From assembly GCF_001039355.2 (NCBI RefSeq), contig NW_019775780.1, forward strand, positions 496,001 through 560,000: a DNA stretch of 64,000 nt, read 5' to 3'. The stretch comes from Lingula anatina. Taxonomy: Eukaryota; Brachiopoda; Lingulata; Lingulida; Lingulidae. The notes under the pieces were generated by a model. The model saw only the letters and a program-made list of their open reading frames with translations, was not told the origin of the DNA and did no database searches. Both the position numbers and the translations under genes were made by a program. Shown here in pieces: positions 50,807 to 64,000 of the stretch; the stretch's first letter is position 1; every line of letters starts with the position of its first letter.

Positions 50807-53800
50807 ATGTTAATGCACCTGTAAAAACTGCAGCTGCTGTAATTTTTTTTCAGAGAAGAATATCAGCCTGTTTTGTAAGATTTGATATCATTTTTCTTAA
50901 TTTTGTCATTATTGCTTATTAACACTGATAGCATTACCACAGATAGAGTCACTGTTTACTTTATGTCAAAAAGAAATCACACAGATATATATGTATGTGT
51001 ATATATATTTAAAGTTGATAAATTCCAAGGTCAGGCCAGGTGAGATGTCAACAGCCAATCCTATTGGCCACCTAGAATAACTGCCTGATGATACACTTTA
51101 TATGTGTAGATACACAGTGAAGCACATGCACACAGCTAACTCTTTCATCGATGATTGTGGCTATATGTGGTGGCAGCAGCCAGCTGCGGAATACCAGGAG
51201 ATTTACAGTAGACAGAATTAAAGACCCATAATATAACAACCTAGATAAAGAGTACAACCAATTGCATTCCCCCTTTGGCGATGCCAGTATATACAAATCC
51301 CACCACAGCAGTTGAGGAAAGGGGAGTAGAAGGAAAAGTTACGCAAAATTGGCTGAGAACCATGTGGAATAAGGAATATTGGGGTCTCTGACAGTGGTGC
51401 AGTTACGATGGGGCAAGGTAAGGCTGTTTGGAAAAAGGGGGCAGGGGTCTGGGGGTCCAATGCGTGATCAATAGAGTTCTGTTGATTTTTTGCATGTCTC
51501 GTACTTTACCTGTGACAGGGTTTTTGATTGTAAGTCACTAGACTAGGTGAAATTGGATCTTTTCCAAATTACCAAAACAATTTTTTTCAAGGGAGATTTT
51601 TTATGCTAATTAGTAGCCATTGGTGGTAGAAATTAAAACAGTTGTGATTATGCTGCCTTTATGCATAAGATCTGTCTTTGTTACTACACAAGATGTTACC
51701 ACAGATTATGTGTGGAATTTCAGCAATTAAAACAATTTGTCCTGTATTTAAGTAAGGGTTACAGTTTCCATTGAACACCAACAGATAAAATTGCATTGTC
51801 TTTGTGTCAGATGTCAGTTAAGTACAATTTATTTTTAAAGAAAGGCCTATTATTTTTAGCAAATAGTTCAGCAGTTATTAAAAACATGGTAAAGATGCAA
51901 AACAGGACTTTTTTAGGCAATGGCTTATATCTGTTTTTATTAATTTTTTCTGTTTTACAAGCCTGTTGGTTTATAAAAATAGCTATAAAGTGGTAAGGAA
52001 GTGGGCAACTAGGATTGTTAGTTAAGACATGCCATATCCCTCATTGATTTTCTCTATGGACATTGACGCAAGATCTTCCACGAGTTTTCATGTCTGGTAA
52101 TTCTGGGTCTTTAGCTCCATCAGATTCCTCCATACTTTTATATTGATCATGCTAGGAAAATCATTGCAGGATTATTGACCAGATGGCAGGAGGTGGACCC
52201 AAGGCAGGCCCTCTGTGCTGCTCACTGCCATGGTCAGTAACTAGAGTGGACAAGGCAACTTTATAGTCTGGCTGCAGCATGACCCCAGGTCTACTTGACT
52301 CCACTTTAGCCTACTATAATTTTTACATTTTTTTCATCAATGTTTTTATTTTTTCAAATAATAGATTGAACCAAAACATATATTAGCCAAAAGTTTCAAT
52401 GATTGCAATCATTCAGTCCAGACTTGTTATATTCAGTTTAACTTTTCTCTCAGTGACAGTATAACAAGTATAAACTGCTCTCTCTGAATAGTCATTATAA
52501 ACTCAAACAAGTATATTTATTGAAAGGTCTGCTGACTATTGCGATTCAATCCAGGCATGTTATGTCTGACTTTACAAGATGGAGAGGGAACAAAAGATGT
52601 CAGTTTTTGATATCACGTGAAGGTGAAGTATTGGTAGACATCTTAGCTCCCATCTTATCATGGTAAACAGAGATGTGGACTACTTGGTGGGCATCCTTCA
52701 GACTTTTCTAATACTCCGGCAAACAGTCTTTCTCAAGGCTAGCAGTGATTGGAGAAAATTGCCATTCATGTGTGTATTGGGTTAGTGGCTTGACGCTGTG
52801 ATTAATGATTGACATTGTTACTGTTACATTACATAGGATGGCAGTGTGAGAGGTGATCACTCGCTTTTTAACTTTTTGCTATGCCATTTTTCTCAACATA
52901 ATGTAAATGATACTTTTTTATGATACATTTTGTCATGATACTTTTTTTTAAACTTAAAAATGAATGAATATTGATGAAGGGATATTAAGAATTATTTTCA
53001 AACTTTTAACTAACTTAGGGCCATTGGAAGTCTGGTGCAGCAATATTTTCAGACTTTCATCAATTTGTATAGAAATTTTTGTATCATCATCGTTACACAA
53101 TCATAGTCTCCATGTAGGAGCTTATCTAAACCTTTTCTCAATGTCAATTTAAGCCAAGGGTTTCGTGATTCATCAAAACATTTAAGGTAGAATAAAGAGA
53201 CTTTTTTTGCAGTGTCAGTTTAAATCAACCACATTTTATAGGATGAAGAAATATAAGTTGATGTAGTGCTTAAAATGGTATGGATACCCCACAAACATTT
53301 CCTTCCTATGATGACATATCACCAGGTGGGAAAAATTAAATAGAAAAAAAGGAAGCAAGATGACTGTCTGCTGCACCTGGCGCACGCTTGCAGGAAAGTT
53401 TTCACGTGGATATAATTTGTGGGAAATTGATAATAAAGCTGTGTGGATTTTCAACAACTGATGAAAAAACATCAGTTTTTTGGTATGACATATCACCTTT
53501 CCATTTTCCTTTGGGATGTGATGGTAAAAAAAAAAAGCATGTGATGAATATAATTGTTTTAATATAAAAAAACATAAGTTGTATTGGCATTTAACTTACC
53601 AAAACATTTGTGATTTTTTAATGTAAATTGGCCTAAAATGATATATATCCCCATGCCAAACATTTCGTTAATAAATCGTTGTCATGAAAGCAGTTCCCTG
53701 CTAGAGGCACATGCAGTGTGTGTGTTTTTATACAGGCTGACTCACATCTTTAATGACAGGTGCAGGTAAACAAGCAGCTTTTAATGAGAGAGAGCCAAGA

Positions 53801-54459
53801 TTTGGTGACATAAGAGGAAGTCTAGGAGACTGCTGGTCCTATATTCTTGATAGTAGAAAAAGTTGTGATGGATAATTTTCAATTAACTGTTTGATTGAAC
53901 ATTGCTTTTCTTTGTCAAATAGTTTTTTTTTTTAGCTTGTAAGAAACAGAATGAAATAAAACCAAAAAGGGATATATTTTATCAGTAAACATCTACATGG
54001 ACCTTCTTTTAATCTTAAAATTTGGAACATGATATAATGAATAAGTCACCTGACCCTGTAGTGCCCATCTTTTTGATATACAGTGCCTTGCAAATCATGA
54101 AATGCCAAAATGAAACTTACAGGGTAGACTTCAAAATGAACCCCAAGTAAGCATGAAATGATGCAGAATTAATTGTTTGTTGCTTTAAACTCCATAGTTG
54201 TCATATAGAAAAATAAACTTCAGTGTGATGGGCCCTAAGCGCCATGGCCCCCAGATCATAAGGCACAGGATTGTAAAGACGCTGAGGCTGTTTAGCAGAA
54301 AATGGCCTAATGTAGCATGAAGGTGTCTAATGAGGTGTTAGATTGGTCAATTTCTCTAAATGGCAGTTGTTATCTTAGTCTAGCTTCATGTCAGGCCCCA
54401 GTCCTGGCTGTGTGTGCACTTGGTATGAAACAATTGGTCTGCTGTGCACGCAAGTACAT

Positions 54460-54504
54460 CCATACACACACACCAGCACGTACGCACACATACACACACA
54501 CACA
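54460..54504. repeat. CA-rich microsatellite, left part
   Basis: Imperfect CA repeat with CACGTACG interruptions directly left of a MITE. It resumes on the other side at 54670-54685. Confidence 0.8.
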
Positions 54505-54669
54505 CAGGGGCGTAACCAGGCATACGCACGGATGCACTGTGCGTACAATTTTTTGAGCCAACCATGATATTATTCTCCATAAATTCAGTGTATTTTTTAC
54601 GGAATATAATCGTACCTGGGAATTTTCAAAATCTGTGCGTACAATTTTAAATGGTCTGGTTACGCCCTG
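54505..54669. mobile_element. hAT-like MITE (165 bp) inserted in a CA repeat
   Basis: The left end CAGGGGCGTAACCAG and the right end (reverse) CAGGGCGTAACCAG are inverted repeats differing by one missing G. CAGGG-type ends with CACACACA on both sides fit a hAT-type insertion with an 8-bp target duplication, but the duplication cannot be distinguished inside a CA repeat. Internally, CTGTGCGTACAATTTT occurs twice (near 54537 and 54632). There is no coding capacity. Confidence 0.7.
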
Positions 54670-54685
54670 CACACACACACACACA
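54670..54685. repeat. CA microsatellite, right part
   Basis: An uninterrupted CA run immediately after the MITE. With the left part it represents one repeat split by the insertion. Confidence 0.85.
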
Positions 54686-57600
54686 TCATGTGGACAGATA
54701 GAATTATATACACTGTTTTAAAACTTCCTTACACATGGAAATCTATTGTACTCAAACTATTGCCATATTTACATATATTGTTAATGTTTATTTGCTTGGT
54801 TACATAAATGTGAAACTTTTGATGTCAGTGATCTTTGTATAAAATGTATATAATAGTATTGCAACACAAAGGTACATGATTGATGCATTTTCTTATATTT
54901 ACCAGCCAACAGAGGCACTACAGAACTTACATGATGAGGCGGGATGCACCTTTTGAGAATTAATTACAAGACAATAGGGTAATGGAAATGAATTATGGGC
55001 TATTTGCATAATTAATTCATAGGACAATGAGGGCAGTTTGGAAATATCCTGTTTTGAATAGAAAGTCAGAGGAAGAATAGTGCTATAATGATGCATTTTG
55101 ATAGGTCTTTGTTGTGGGTTGTGGTAAACCTCTACAGCAAATGTGGCAGAAATTTTGAATTTATTAAAACTAAGTATTTCATTGTGTTGGCACAAATATC
55201 GATCAATAAATGTCCCTTTCTAAATGTTTGCCTTTAACTTGATCAATATGTAATTCATTTTCAAATTAAAAATCACAATTTATAGAGGGAATGAAATATA
55301 AGTAGCATTGTAGGCCAGGAAAGGTCTTTCATGTGTGATATATACATAGCACTGCACAATCTGGTCTGTTGACAACACTTGGTAAAATTTAAATGTCAAA
55401 TCATTTCTCACAATAGATAATTACCTGTTTTACCACAGGCACACCTGTGCTATATTGGCAGGTTTTATTCAGATTCAGGGCCCTAAATATAGATAATTGC
55501 TCTGTGAAGGTATAATGCATGATGCCATGTTGGTGAGTGGGGTGGACTACTGATGTAGATCCAAAACTAAGTTTAGCCAATAATGTATGCTTTAATTCCA
55601 GGGTAATTGGATAAGCCAGGAGACTATTGGGGACCTCCATTCACTATTTAGAATTGGTCTTTTTTTACCATCCCCACTTGTTGAAATAGGAATGTAAATA
55701 AAATATACTGTAACTGTACTTCTCCATTGGAGGGGTTTATACAGGTGAGCCCCACTGATATGACCAGCCTTTGTTCCCCTCTCTCTGCCTCCTGTGGATT
55801 GAAAACAAGGAGAACCTTAAAAGACTGGTGAATTTTGACCAATGGCAGGGATCATATGAAAAGTTTTGCTGATGATGGCTGAAGGACTGATAGTGGAAAT
55901 AAGTGGCAGTGTCAGAAGTGTTTATATATGTTGATGGTTTACTCTTTAAAGATGAAAAAGTTTTTTTGTTTTTCACCAGTCTTTTACTTTGTGATTACAT
56001 GCATTTAAACTAATTGCATTAATCAAGATAGATTCTTAGTGAGTGCTCCACCCATCACTCTCCCCCCTTGGGAAGAAAAGTCCACATTGGTCTTGTGAAA
56101 ACAACCAGTAGTAAGATTAGAGGGAATTGTAACTAATTCTAACCCCAACCACATGCTCTTGCCCAGGGGCATTGTTTGGACAGCAACCCACATACCACTT
56201 GCCATGTAATTTTCTCCTGTAGATTTTCCTCTCCACTACAGGGCTGCCTTGACATCTTTTTCTCTCAAGTTTGTGTCATCTGTTGTCTAGTGCTTTATTA
56301 TGCAAAACTAAGGTGAGATTTTTTTATTTGGAATCATGAACAATTGAAAAATGTTTAGGAAGTTAACTTGAAGAATTTAGTTGGATAGAAGGTCAGTGAA
56401 GATTGATATATACTGCACTTATGAAGTTCAGACCCAGTGGTTTATAGTTTTGTGGTTCTTTGTTTATAAAATGGGAAGAGCAAAAAGCTTGTTCTCAAGA
56501 ACATGTGAGACATGGGGGCATTCCGGGTAGAGTAAAGTATAGCTCTTCTAAAGTAAATGTGGTGAAAGGAATTATGTAAAACTGTAGGGAGCCTGTGTTT
56601 TAGGATAGGGTTGAAGATATAAGGTTCTGAAATCTTTAGGTCATGGCAGTATTAAGATGAACTTGATGGACAGTTTACTGAATGTTATTTTGTAGAGACC
56701 CAGGTTGAACATGTTTTCGGGGCAGGCCCTATTGAGAGCCAGATTATGTAGATATATTGTTGGCACAGCTAGACCAGCCTAAATTGTGTTTGTTTGAAAC
56801 ATTGGTACATATTTTACACCCTTCAGATTGTGTTTCAACAATATGTTTGGTTGTATAAAGTAACTGCTCCCTAAAATCTTGAAAGTCTTGGCTTGCTTAG
56901 AAGTAAACTTCAGAGTTTCAACATTCTGAAAAAAGATGTCATTTTTTAAAAACCAGATTTCCTCATGTTTTATTTGCATTTTTTTATTTTTCTAGGTATA
57001 TAGAATGGAAAACATAATATGATCAGTACTCACTCACAAAATATTTATTTAAAGATCAATAACATTTAAAGACCTTGTAATGAATTTGCCATTTGGTTAT
57101 TTCTTATTGTGTCTTTATTTAGACATCTGTGCTAAAATAGTGCGTGAAATCACTAACCTCAACATGGCAGCGTTGTGCATTACAAGTGACTTGGAGAGTT
57201 CTCTCTTGTACAGCAATATATCACTGATCAAGGGAATGATCTTGAATACGAGGTGATATTAAAAATGAAGACAAATGAAAGACTGAATTAGAGAGTGCTA
57301 GCAAAGGACCAACAATGGTCTATTTATAACTCAATGTTTTATTTTAAGTGAATTTTCTTGAGTTGACAAATTGTCCTTGGATTTTTCAACTAAGGAATTA
57401 GGTTTTAAGATAGATAAGGTTTTATTTAATGAACAGAAAAACAAATTGGATGCTAAATATAGATCACTATTGGCAAATTTGGTTATAAATCGGCACAGGT
57501 TGTGATATATCAGTCTCTGAAATGTATGGTTGATGTTTATAAAGACAATATTCATTCTCTTATTTATATTAGTCTGTTGTTATGTTGCCCCCATCTTCTT

Positions 57601-58563
57601 TCTCACCTGAATCATGGTAACCCCCCCTCCCCCATGCATAATTTAAAGTCAGTTTTAATGATTGTTGATTGCTGTTCATCTGAAGTGCTGAAGTCTGAAA
57701 GTTGATCAAGTTAGAAATGAATGAGAGAGATATGAAGACTCTTAAACAAAGGACTTAAAAGAGAATGGTATATTTTAAATGTCCCATATTGTTTCCATCA
57801 CAATTAAGTAAAAGATCAGGGATAACAGTCTGAAAAAGCAAGTGGTGGTTTATTTTGTGTGACTCCATGTTTTGGCAGGAAAACAGGTTCTCTGTGTTCT
57901 CAGCTAATGAAGAAATTTAAGCAGAAAATATAGCTAGGAGTGCTCAAACAATGTACCCTCACAGCTATTATATGTGTAGTCCTCTAAAAGGTGTGCAGGG
58001 GTAATGATGTATAGTCATTAGTTTGTACTGGAGACAAGACAAGCCTTGGTGCCTTCCTGTGTTTACAAATCTTCTTCAAACGGTTTCCTTTGATCTGCTT
58101 CTGCTTGGTAAAAACTTGCACATTTTTACGGTTTATTTGTACAACTGTGTATCTAATGAATTTTTTTCTTTGTAGGTCATATGATTTTTTTATCGAGTGT
58201 TTGGCATTTTTACATGAAAAAAGTTGATAACTTCTCCTCCTAGCAGTGACAAGCTGCCAACACTTGTAAGAAAAACTAAGGTAGAAACAAAATTTTATTT
58301 TCACTTTGGGTGATGCTGTTCTTCAGTTGATGAGTTTTTGATTTATTTCCTGGAAAAAGTTTTTTTTTTTGCTGGTTGTAAAGGCAGTATATAAATTTTA
58401 GTTCAATCTTAGTCTTATCCTATTTTTGTGCAAGCATGCTTTGAGCAGTTTAGGCAGTAGGTTTGGCAGGCATAGCATTTGGACCTGCAAGGATGTCTTT
58501 TTTCACCAGATCTGTTTTTCATGGGAAATGAGTTGTGACACACTTGATCACAGTCAGTATATA

Positions 58564-59112
58564 CCCCGTTCACACTACAGTTGCCAAAATGCGCATTTCT
58601 ATAATTCGGATTTTTCGTAAGGAATCCGATTCGGTATTGCGTTCACACTCGCTAAGCGAATCCGAATCCCACGTTGAAAATTTCAGGTTAAACTTCCTGT
58701 TTTGAACACTCGCGCATGCGCCGCACAGGAAATCTTAAAATATCAACAAAAATTTGTGACGACAAATGCAACTCAAAAGACATTCCAGCATTCTTGAGAA
58801 GTATAAGGGGGCAAAATAAGTTTGTTTCCTCATGTTGTAGTGAGTGGTGACCGCCAAATACGTTTGGTGCAATCGCTAAAGTAATAAACCAGCGTTCATA
58901 GATACCAGCACTTATCTGCACACATGCGCAGTAAGATCTGTACAGGTGTCGATTCCGGTAAGTTATCCGGATCGCGCTTAGAAATCCACCTCGCTTGCAG
59001 GATTTTGAAAATGCGCATTTTCAAAATCCTCTTGCGTTCACACTACTGCATTTATTCGAATTGTGACCTAATTTGCAACTTATCCGGATAACTGAGCGTA
59101 GTGTGAACGGGG
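58564..59112. mobile_element. MITE (549 bp) with 15-bp inverted repeats and internal palindrome
   Basis: The ends are CCCCGTTCACACTAC and its exact reverse complement, flanked by TA (58562-58563 and 59113-59114). The motif GCGTTCACACT recurs internally near 58640 and 59034. A perfect 32-bp palindrome, centred on ATGC|GCAT, lies at 58999-59030. GC content and CpG are higher than in the surrounding intron. A short reverse frame (58688-58921) inside it does not look like a transposase. It is a non-autonomous DNA transposon. The superfamily is uncertain, and the TA duplication fits several TA-targeting groups. Confidence 0.8.
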
Positions 59113-62100
59113 TAATAGTATCTAATAAAACCAGGAAGTCAGGTCAGCTATTCCCCAAGGGAGAAAGTATATAACCCAAACAACAGTATAATCAAAGAAT
59201 GGAACCAAGGCATGTCAGTGTCAGTTTGAATGATCATCATTTTATCCTTGTGTTTATCGCTTGTGCAATGTTATAGCTCCTGAGAAGCTGTCTGTTCTCC
59301 TAATGTATCCTATGGATGAGGTGGGAGCCATCCATTGTGTTAGTTGTGACAATGAATGCAAGTGCAGGGATGCCATTTGCAGGAGGCCCTTCAGTTCTGG
59401 TATTTAAAAAAAAGCATTAGAGATTGGCTTCATTTTCAAGATTTATAAGGCTGCTACTAAATGGAGAATCAAATGGACATATTTGAATTTGGAAACCAAA
59501 TTTGCCTAATGGTCCTTGGGCAACAATTGGAACATTCAATTTACATTGATTGCTGGAGAAAGATTAGATGTCATTCCAATTGCAGAAACTAAAAATAAGA
59601 ATAGTTTGGCTTTTTTCCTGACAGAGTTAAACAAAAGAGGCATATCAATCTTCTGCAAAATACAAAAGATTTCAAAATGGAAGACTGTATTGAGGCTGCC
59701 ATATATTGTAATTAATCATAGTTGCAACTTCAATGAAAGTGATATCAAGTTAATGTGATTATCCAGATAAATTCTGCCCTATTTCTGTGGCCATGACTGA
59801 AACAGATCCCATAGACGCTGAATACACATAGTATTTGAAATGCTGCCTTTTTTGCAGAAAAATGGCTTTGGAAAGTGTTTAGAATAAGCCCAATAGAATT
59901 GATCGACGGACATAGCAGTTTTGCTGTTTGGCACGCAGCAATAAATCATGGTACGAGCTGAATGAGTTTTCTATTAATATTTGATCTTTGAAACGGAAAT
60001 TTGAAGTGCAGTTTTTTTTCTGAATTTGATTGGAATATAATAGTACTGCAGGATCTGGAACTCGAGCACAGAGAGTATAGCTTGCTTCACAGCTGGTATG
60101 GCCTCTGGTATTTCTGTGTTCCTATGTTCTGGGATGAAGTTTGTGGGGACAAACAGGTAATATGAACAATTGTTATTTTTATATGCTTATGTATGTGTGT
60201 GTGTACATATAAATGAAATATCCTCTTTACATAAATCAGTACATCAGAAATGTATTGATTGAGTAGAGATTTACTAAAACGTAGTGTGATGATGTGAAGT
60301 CCCTTTGTCCTTCATTGATGCATCATGTCTTATTGTAGGATGTGCCTTTGTATTGACTGGCAGTATACTAGAAAACCTGCAGTGCATGAATTATTTAACC
60401 ATGTCAGAGATGGTAAAATATGAACATGTTTTTTGAAGTCATACTATGTTGAAAGGTAAATTTCAAGCGTGTTATTCATAGTGTTCAGATACGCAGTGAA
60501 CAAATGAACACAACATAGTATAACAAGTGTCAACATGAGGAGAATGGATTGCTACACAATGGAAGTATTCATATACAACTTGTGTATTTTTTTCCTATCT
60601 ATTCATAATGTACGTGGAAACCCAGGCACATACCACATAGTATGCAATGATTAAGATGACTCACTGTTGTTGATTATTACCTTGCATGGCAGGTACCAGT
60701 GGGGATAAAGAAACTGAAGGGTCTGCCTTGTATTTATTTTAATGACCTATTGAAAAAAGAAAATTGGCTTACAGTTATGATACAGTAATGTTCTACTGAT
60801 AGTCCATAATATGCTGTTAGCTAGGCTTTCTGCTTTTAAAATTCAGTTAGGATTGATTGCTAAAATACATAGCTCAACTTGGGGGCTGCATTTGTAAAAT
60901 AATCATAGAAGGGTCAATATCCTATATAGAAAGTTGATTTAGTGATGAATAGACAGTGGGATATTATAGAGATAGCTTCTCTTTGTCTTGTGCTTTATAT
61001 GTTAAAGGCTGCTGTTGAATAATGTCTTTGTTTGTTTGGGTATATATATGTATATATATGAAGGGAATCTAATTTTTATTATTGCTGCTGAGACTGCTTT
61101 TCAGGTTAAGTTTATTGATAATTAAACAAGTGTCATTATAGCATAGAAAATTCCACAAGTACAGAATCAGTGATACACTATACAGTCATTGTTGCATTCA
61201 TCATCAAGTCACATATGAAGTACATTCAATCGAAGGAAGAAGTACTTAATCATGGGATTCAATTTTTCTTATCAAAATATAAGCGAAGAGAAATGTTTTG
61301 GTGTGCGCATCTTTTAACGATTACCTATAATGGTAAATAATGTTGCTAGTTGATTTTCATTCTGAATTATTAATGGAAAATGATAATAAGTGCTGAGAAT
61401 ACTGTTTCTTTGAGATCTTAAAAAAGGAATACATAGTGTAACAGTAAAAACAAAATGTCACAGTTCAGCTTTTTAAATAGAAAACAGTACTGAGACAATA
61501 TAATGATAGAAAATGTCCATAATGTTTTATGAAAGCACAGTATAATTTGTGAGCATGTGGATGATGGTGATGATCTCATCATATGAGCAGCATGTGGTCC
61601 AACACCTGTATCAGTCTAATAAATAGCCCCATACTGCTTCTGATCATAGAACCACCATTTATCATCTGCTATGTTTTTCTTGGTTGCTTAAATTTAATCA
61701 AATGACAGTGCCTTATTGAAACTGATATATTTTCCATGATTAATCAACATTCATGTATAATTATGCTTTGTTAGCTGCTACTGTTACTTCTGGATATTGG
61801 GGTTTATAAACCATAGAGACCATAATATTATTAAGTGTGTAATATTTTGGATGATTAAGAGTTGTCCATGCATAATTAAAAAATACTTGTTCTGGTCCGA
61901 CTGGTGTCTTTGGACGCTGGTTTTTCTGGCCTCTCGGGCATGTGTATTTTTGTTGAAAGTAATTTCCTTTGTGGCTTACCATCTCCCTGGGTAGTTTTAA
62001 TTGAAATACTCCAAGTGTCACATTGGCATAAGCAGAGAATATTGATACCACAAGGCCAAGAGTTTTTCAGTATCTGAATAGATATGGAAAAAATATTGAG

Positions 62101-63456
62101 ACAATAGAATCATATGAGAGTTATATTTTATACATGTGGGAAACTCAGTGCACTGATCAGGATTATAAAACAGGTTAACAACCACAGGACATAAGAATTT
62201 TACCAAATATTGTCTGTAGTGCTAATAGACAGATAATCTAGCATTGATCTACAGAATATCTGCTGGCTGACTGGAGCTGAAGAGCCACTAATGAGAAGAA
62301 GCACCGAGCAGACATTCTTGGCATAACTTGGGTTAAAAAGTACAAAAGGAAATCTGGTCTTGATAGATGTTTATGAACATTTTTGAGGAAAGGAAGTGAA
62401 CAAGGAAATGAGGCACCTTCACACTTTGTTTCATCTTTCTTTTAAAGTTGAAATTTAAGAAGAAATATCCATTTTGGCCTTTTTAATGATTTAACTTTGT
62501 ACATTTTCTTAGTATGTTTAGGAGGCAGTGGTAAGTGGACGTTTCTATATTGGTATTGCCTGAATATTACTAGCGTTTTGATATATGCTTTAGTTTGAAA
62601 ATCTTTCAATGATTTTACTTCAATTAAGTAAAACGTGCATCTTTAACGAGTGTCAGTTTTACGTTGCAAAATTTTAGAGCCTGGAGTATAATTTTATGAC
62701 ACCTGGGAACTGGGATAATTTAAAAGTAGATGAGGGCTAAAATGTCCCCAAGGTAAACAATATTAAGTCTATAGATTGTGTGCTGTTTTTTTATGGGGTA
62801 CTTGAAGGTTGATAGATGGGAAAATATATTGTTGCAGTCATTTTAGAAGATAAATGCTATTTTTACCTAGGCATCCTCATGTGAAGCACCATATTTTTTG
62901 TATATGATGTTTTTTCTCAATTTTACGTACTCCACCTGGGCGGCAGCTTGATGCTCTGCAGGTGACATAAGGCATTTGATCTGCAAAGACATCTTCCTAA
63001 ATGTATTACCTTGAAAGGGTTGAGAACTTAACCCAATTAGGCCTCCCTGTGACAGAAAGCGCAGTGATTAAAGTTTACAGTTACTTGAGTTCTTTGTTGA
63101 GGTTAAGTGACAGAGCGTAAACCCCTGTAAACCCTATGAAGAATTTCATGCTGTTCTTCACGCACGAAATACTGCACAGTCATATATGTAAAATTGTGGC
63201 CTGCCTCAAGTGTGAAGGTTGGCCAGCTGTCTCTGGTTACCAGTTATTTTCTAGGAATTTCTGGAAAATGTTTCTCAGGCTGTTGGTGTGGAATACCACA
63301 AAAGAGGGTAAGAGCTTGTGACCTGTTAGATAAATGTGTAGAAAGAGGGGGAAGAGTTTCACCTAGCAGTAGCTATGTGAGGTATATATGACCTTGTAGT
63401 CTTGGGGTGAATTTCAATGTAGAAAACACAAGGGAATTTGGCTAACGTGATATTCT

Positions 63457-63460
<4 letters not shown>

Positions 63461-63532
<72 letters not shown>
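63461..63532. repeat. (TA)n microsatellite
   Basis: About 72 bp of uninterrupted TA/AT dinucleotides in intron 6. Confidence 0.95.
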
Positions 63533-63540
<8 letters not shown>

Positions 63541-64000
63541 TAGGCTAAAGGGATAAAAATACATTCTACAAGATTTAACTAGATTATTTTGATAGGTTGT
63601 CAGATTGGGATAGATCTAGGGTATGTGATAAGTCGAGTATTTTGATGTTGTCATGGTTGTTGTCATATTGTTGCATCAAACTAATGCATTTTGTGAATGG
63701 TTCACTGCAGGTTTTGTGCCTTTGTTTTAGGCAAGCTTCATTACACATATTTTTTTTTGTTCTGTTACCTTGGATATTAATGGCCTGACGCCAGTCTCTC
63801 AACTGTAGACTGGTCATGGTTTGTTGGCCACAGTAAAAATATGCATGTCATTATATCACTGTTGTTAACATTATAAAGAGAAACATGGGGAAACAGAATA
63901 GAAAGAAATGTGTAGCATTGACTGAAAGCGTGTTTGACAACATTTTTTCAGCATGTCAGGGACAATAATATTCCATAGCAAAAATTGTCTTATCTCATGG

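Larger units (their letters stand above)
16253..64000 (+). other. NAV2: Neuron navigator gene, 5' part (exons 1-6; continues past the window)
   Basis: Neuron navigators are large cytoskeletal proteins. They have an N-terminal CH domain, a long Ser-rich microtubule-binding region, coiled coils and a C-terminal AAA+ ATPase, and they act in axon guidance and cell migration. Six exons here encode the leader, CH domain, poly-Q tract and start of the Ser-rich part. All junctions keep one frame with phases 0, 1, 0, 1, 2 and, at the end of exon 6, 1. The CH sequence (DWANHYL, DGVLLADVIEAV, GNLKAILGLFFSLSRF) matches this family closely. Vertebrates have three paralogues and most invertebrates have one, so the symbol denotes the family rather than strict orthology to NAV2. 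No stop codon or polyadenylation site is in view. Confidence 0.9.
44869..64000 (+). other. NAV intron 6 (at least 19 kb, continues past the window)
   Basis: It begins GTGAGT. I found no further exon that is both in phase and family-like before the right edge. It contains poly-C (48570-48589), a CT/AC repeat (50761-50806), two MITEs (54505-54669, 58564-59112) and a long AT repeat (63461-63532). I could have missed a small exon. Confidence 0.55.

Noticed and set aside
57122-57254. Possible NAV exon 7 after TTTATTTAG, in phase with exon 6 and open for about 40 codons
   Set aside because: The translated peptide is not Ser/Pro/Lys-rich like this part of NAV proteins, the pyrimidine tract is modest and the donor is poor, so phase agreement alone is weak.
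58688-58921. 77-codon reverse frame inside the 549-bp MITE
   Set aside because: It has no transposase motif and lies wholly within a short non-autonomous element.
1-64000. CRISPR arrays, operons, ribosome binding sites, tRNA or rRNA genes
   Set aside because: This is eukaryotic DNA. I saw no regularly spaced direct repeats of CRISPR type and no tRNA or rRNA signature.

Overview
The window is animal (metazoan) nuclear DNA. It is AT-rich and mostly intronic or intergenic, with short exons bounded by canonical GT-AG splice sites. It also carries LINE-type retrotransposon genes, several miniature inverted-repeat elements, microsatellites and assembly Ns. The only host gene I recognise is the 5' part of a neuron navigator gene (NAV1/2/3 of vertebrates, unc-53 of C. 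elegans, sickie of Drosophila). The style of the NAV protein and the CR1/L2-like LINE fit an invertebrate, probably a lophotrochozoan such as a mollusc. That placement is inference; no marker here fixes the species.

Layout. Positions 1-8150 hold a decayed CR1/L2-like non-LTR retrotransposon. Its ORF1 is long, open past the left edge of the window, and carries two tandem SGNH/GDSL-esterase-like modules. Its ORF2 has only the apurinic-type endonuclease, split by about 2.9 kb of unrelated sequence and cut off just before the reverse transcriptase. A single N sits at 3984 and another at 8151, the left edge of the split and the cut-off point. From 8151 to about 16250 I see no convincing gene.

The NAV gene runs rightwards from 16253 to beyond the right edge. 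Six coding exons (16253-16339, 21270-21387, 27283-27335, 40062-40134, 42014-42197, 44729-44868) join in consistent phase. They give 218 complete residues: a 29-residue leader, a calponin-homology (CH) domain, a poly-glutamine tract and the start of the Ser/Thr/Asn-rich region. Introns run from about 1.9 to 12.7 kb, and the sixth is at least 19 kb. The coiled-coil and AAA+ parts of the protein must lie outside the window.

The NAV introns contain the other notable structures. These are a TA-flanked foldback MITE (20940-21130), a 675-bp element with 185-bp direct terminal repeats whose core looks like a promoter plus first exon (30825-31499), and a 668-bp element with 77-bp inverted repeats, several CCAAT boxes and a TATA-like box (32464-33131). 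The last one abuts a 127-N gap and a duplicated flank that looks like two haplotypes joined in tandem. Further right are a hAT-like MITE inside a CA repeat (54505-54669) and a TA-flanked MITE with a perfect 32-bp palindrome (58564-59112).

I do not see a clear new multi-gene system. The best candidates for something undescribed are the tandem-esterase ORF1 and the two promoter-like intronic elements.
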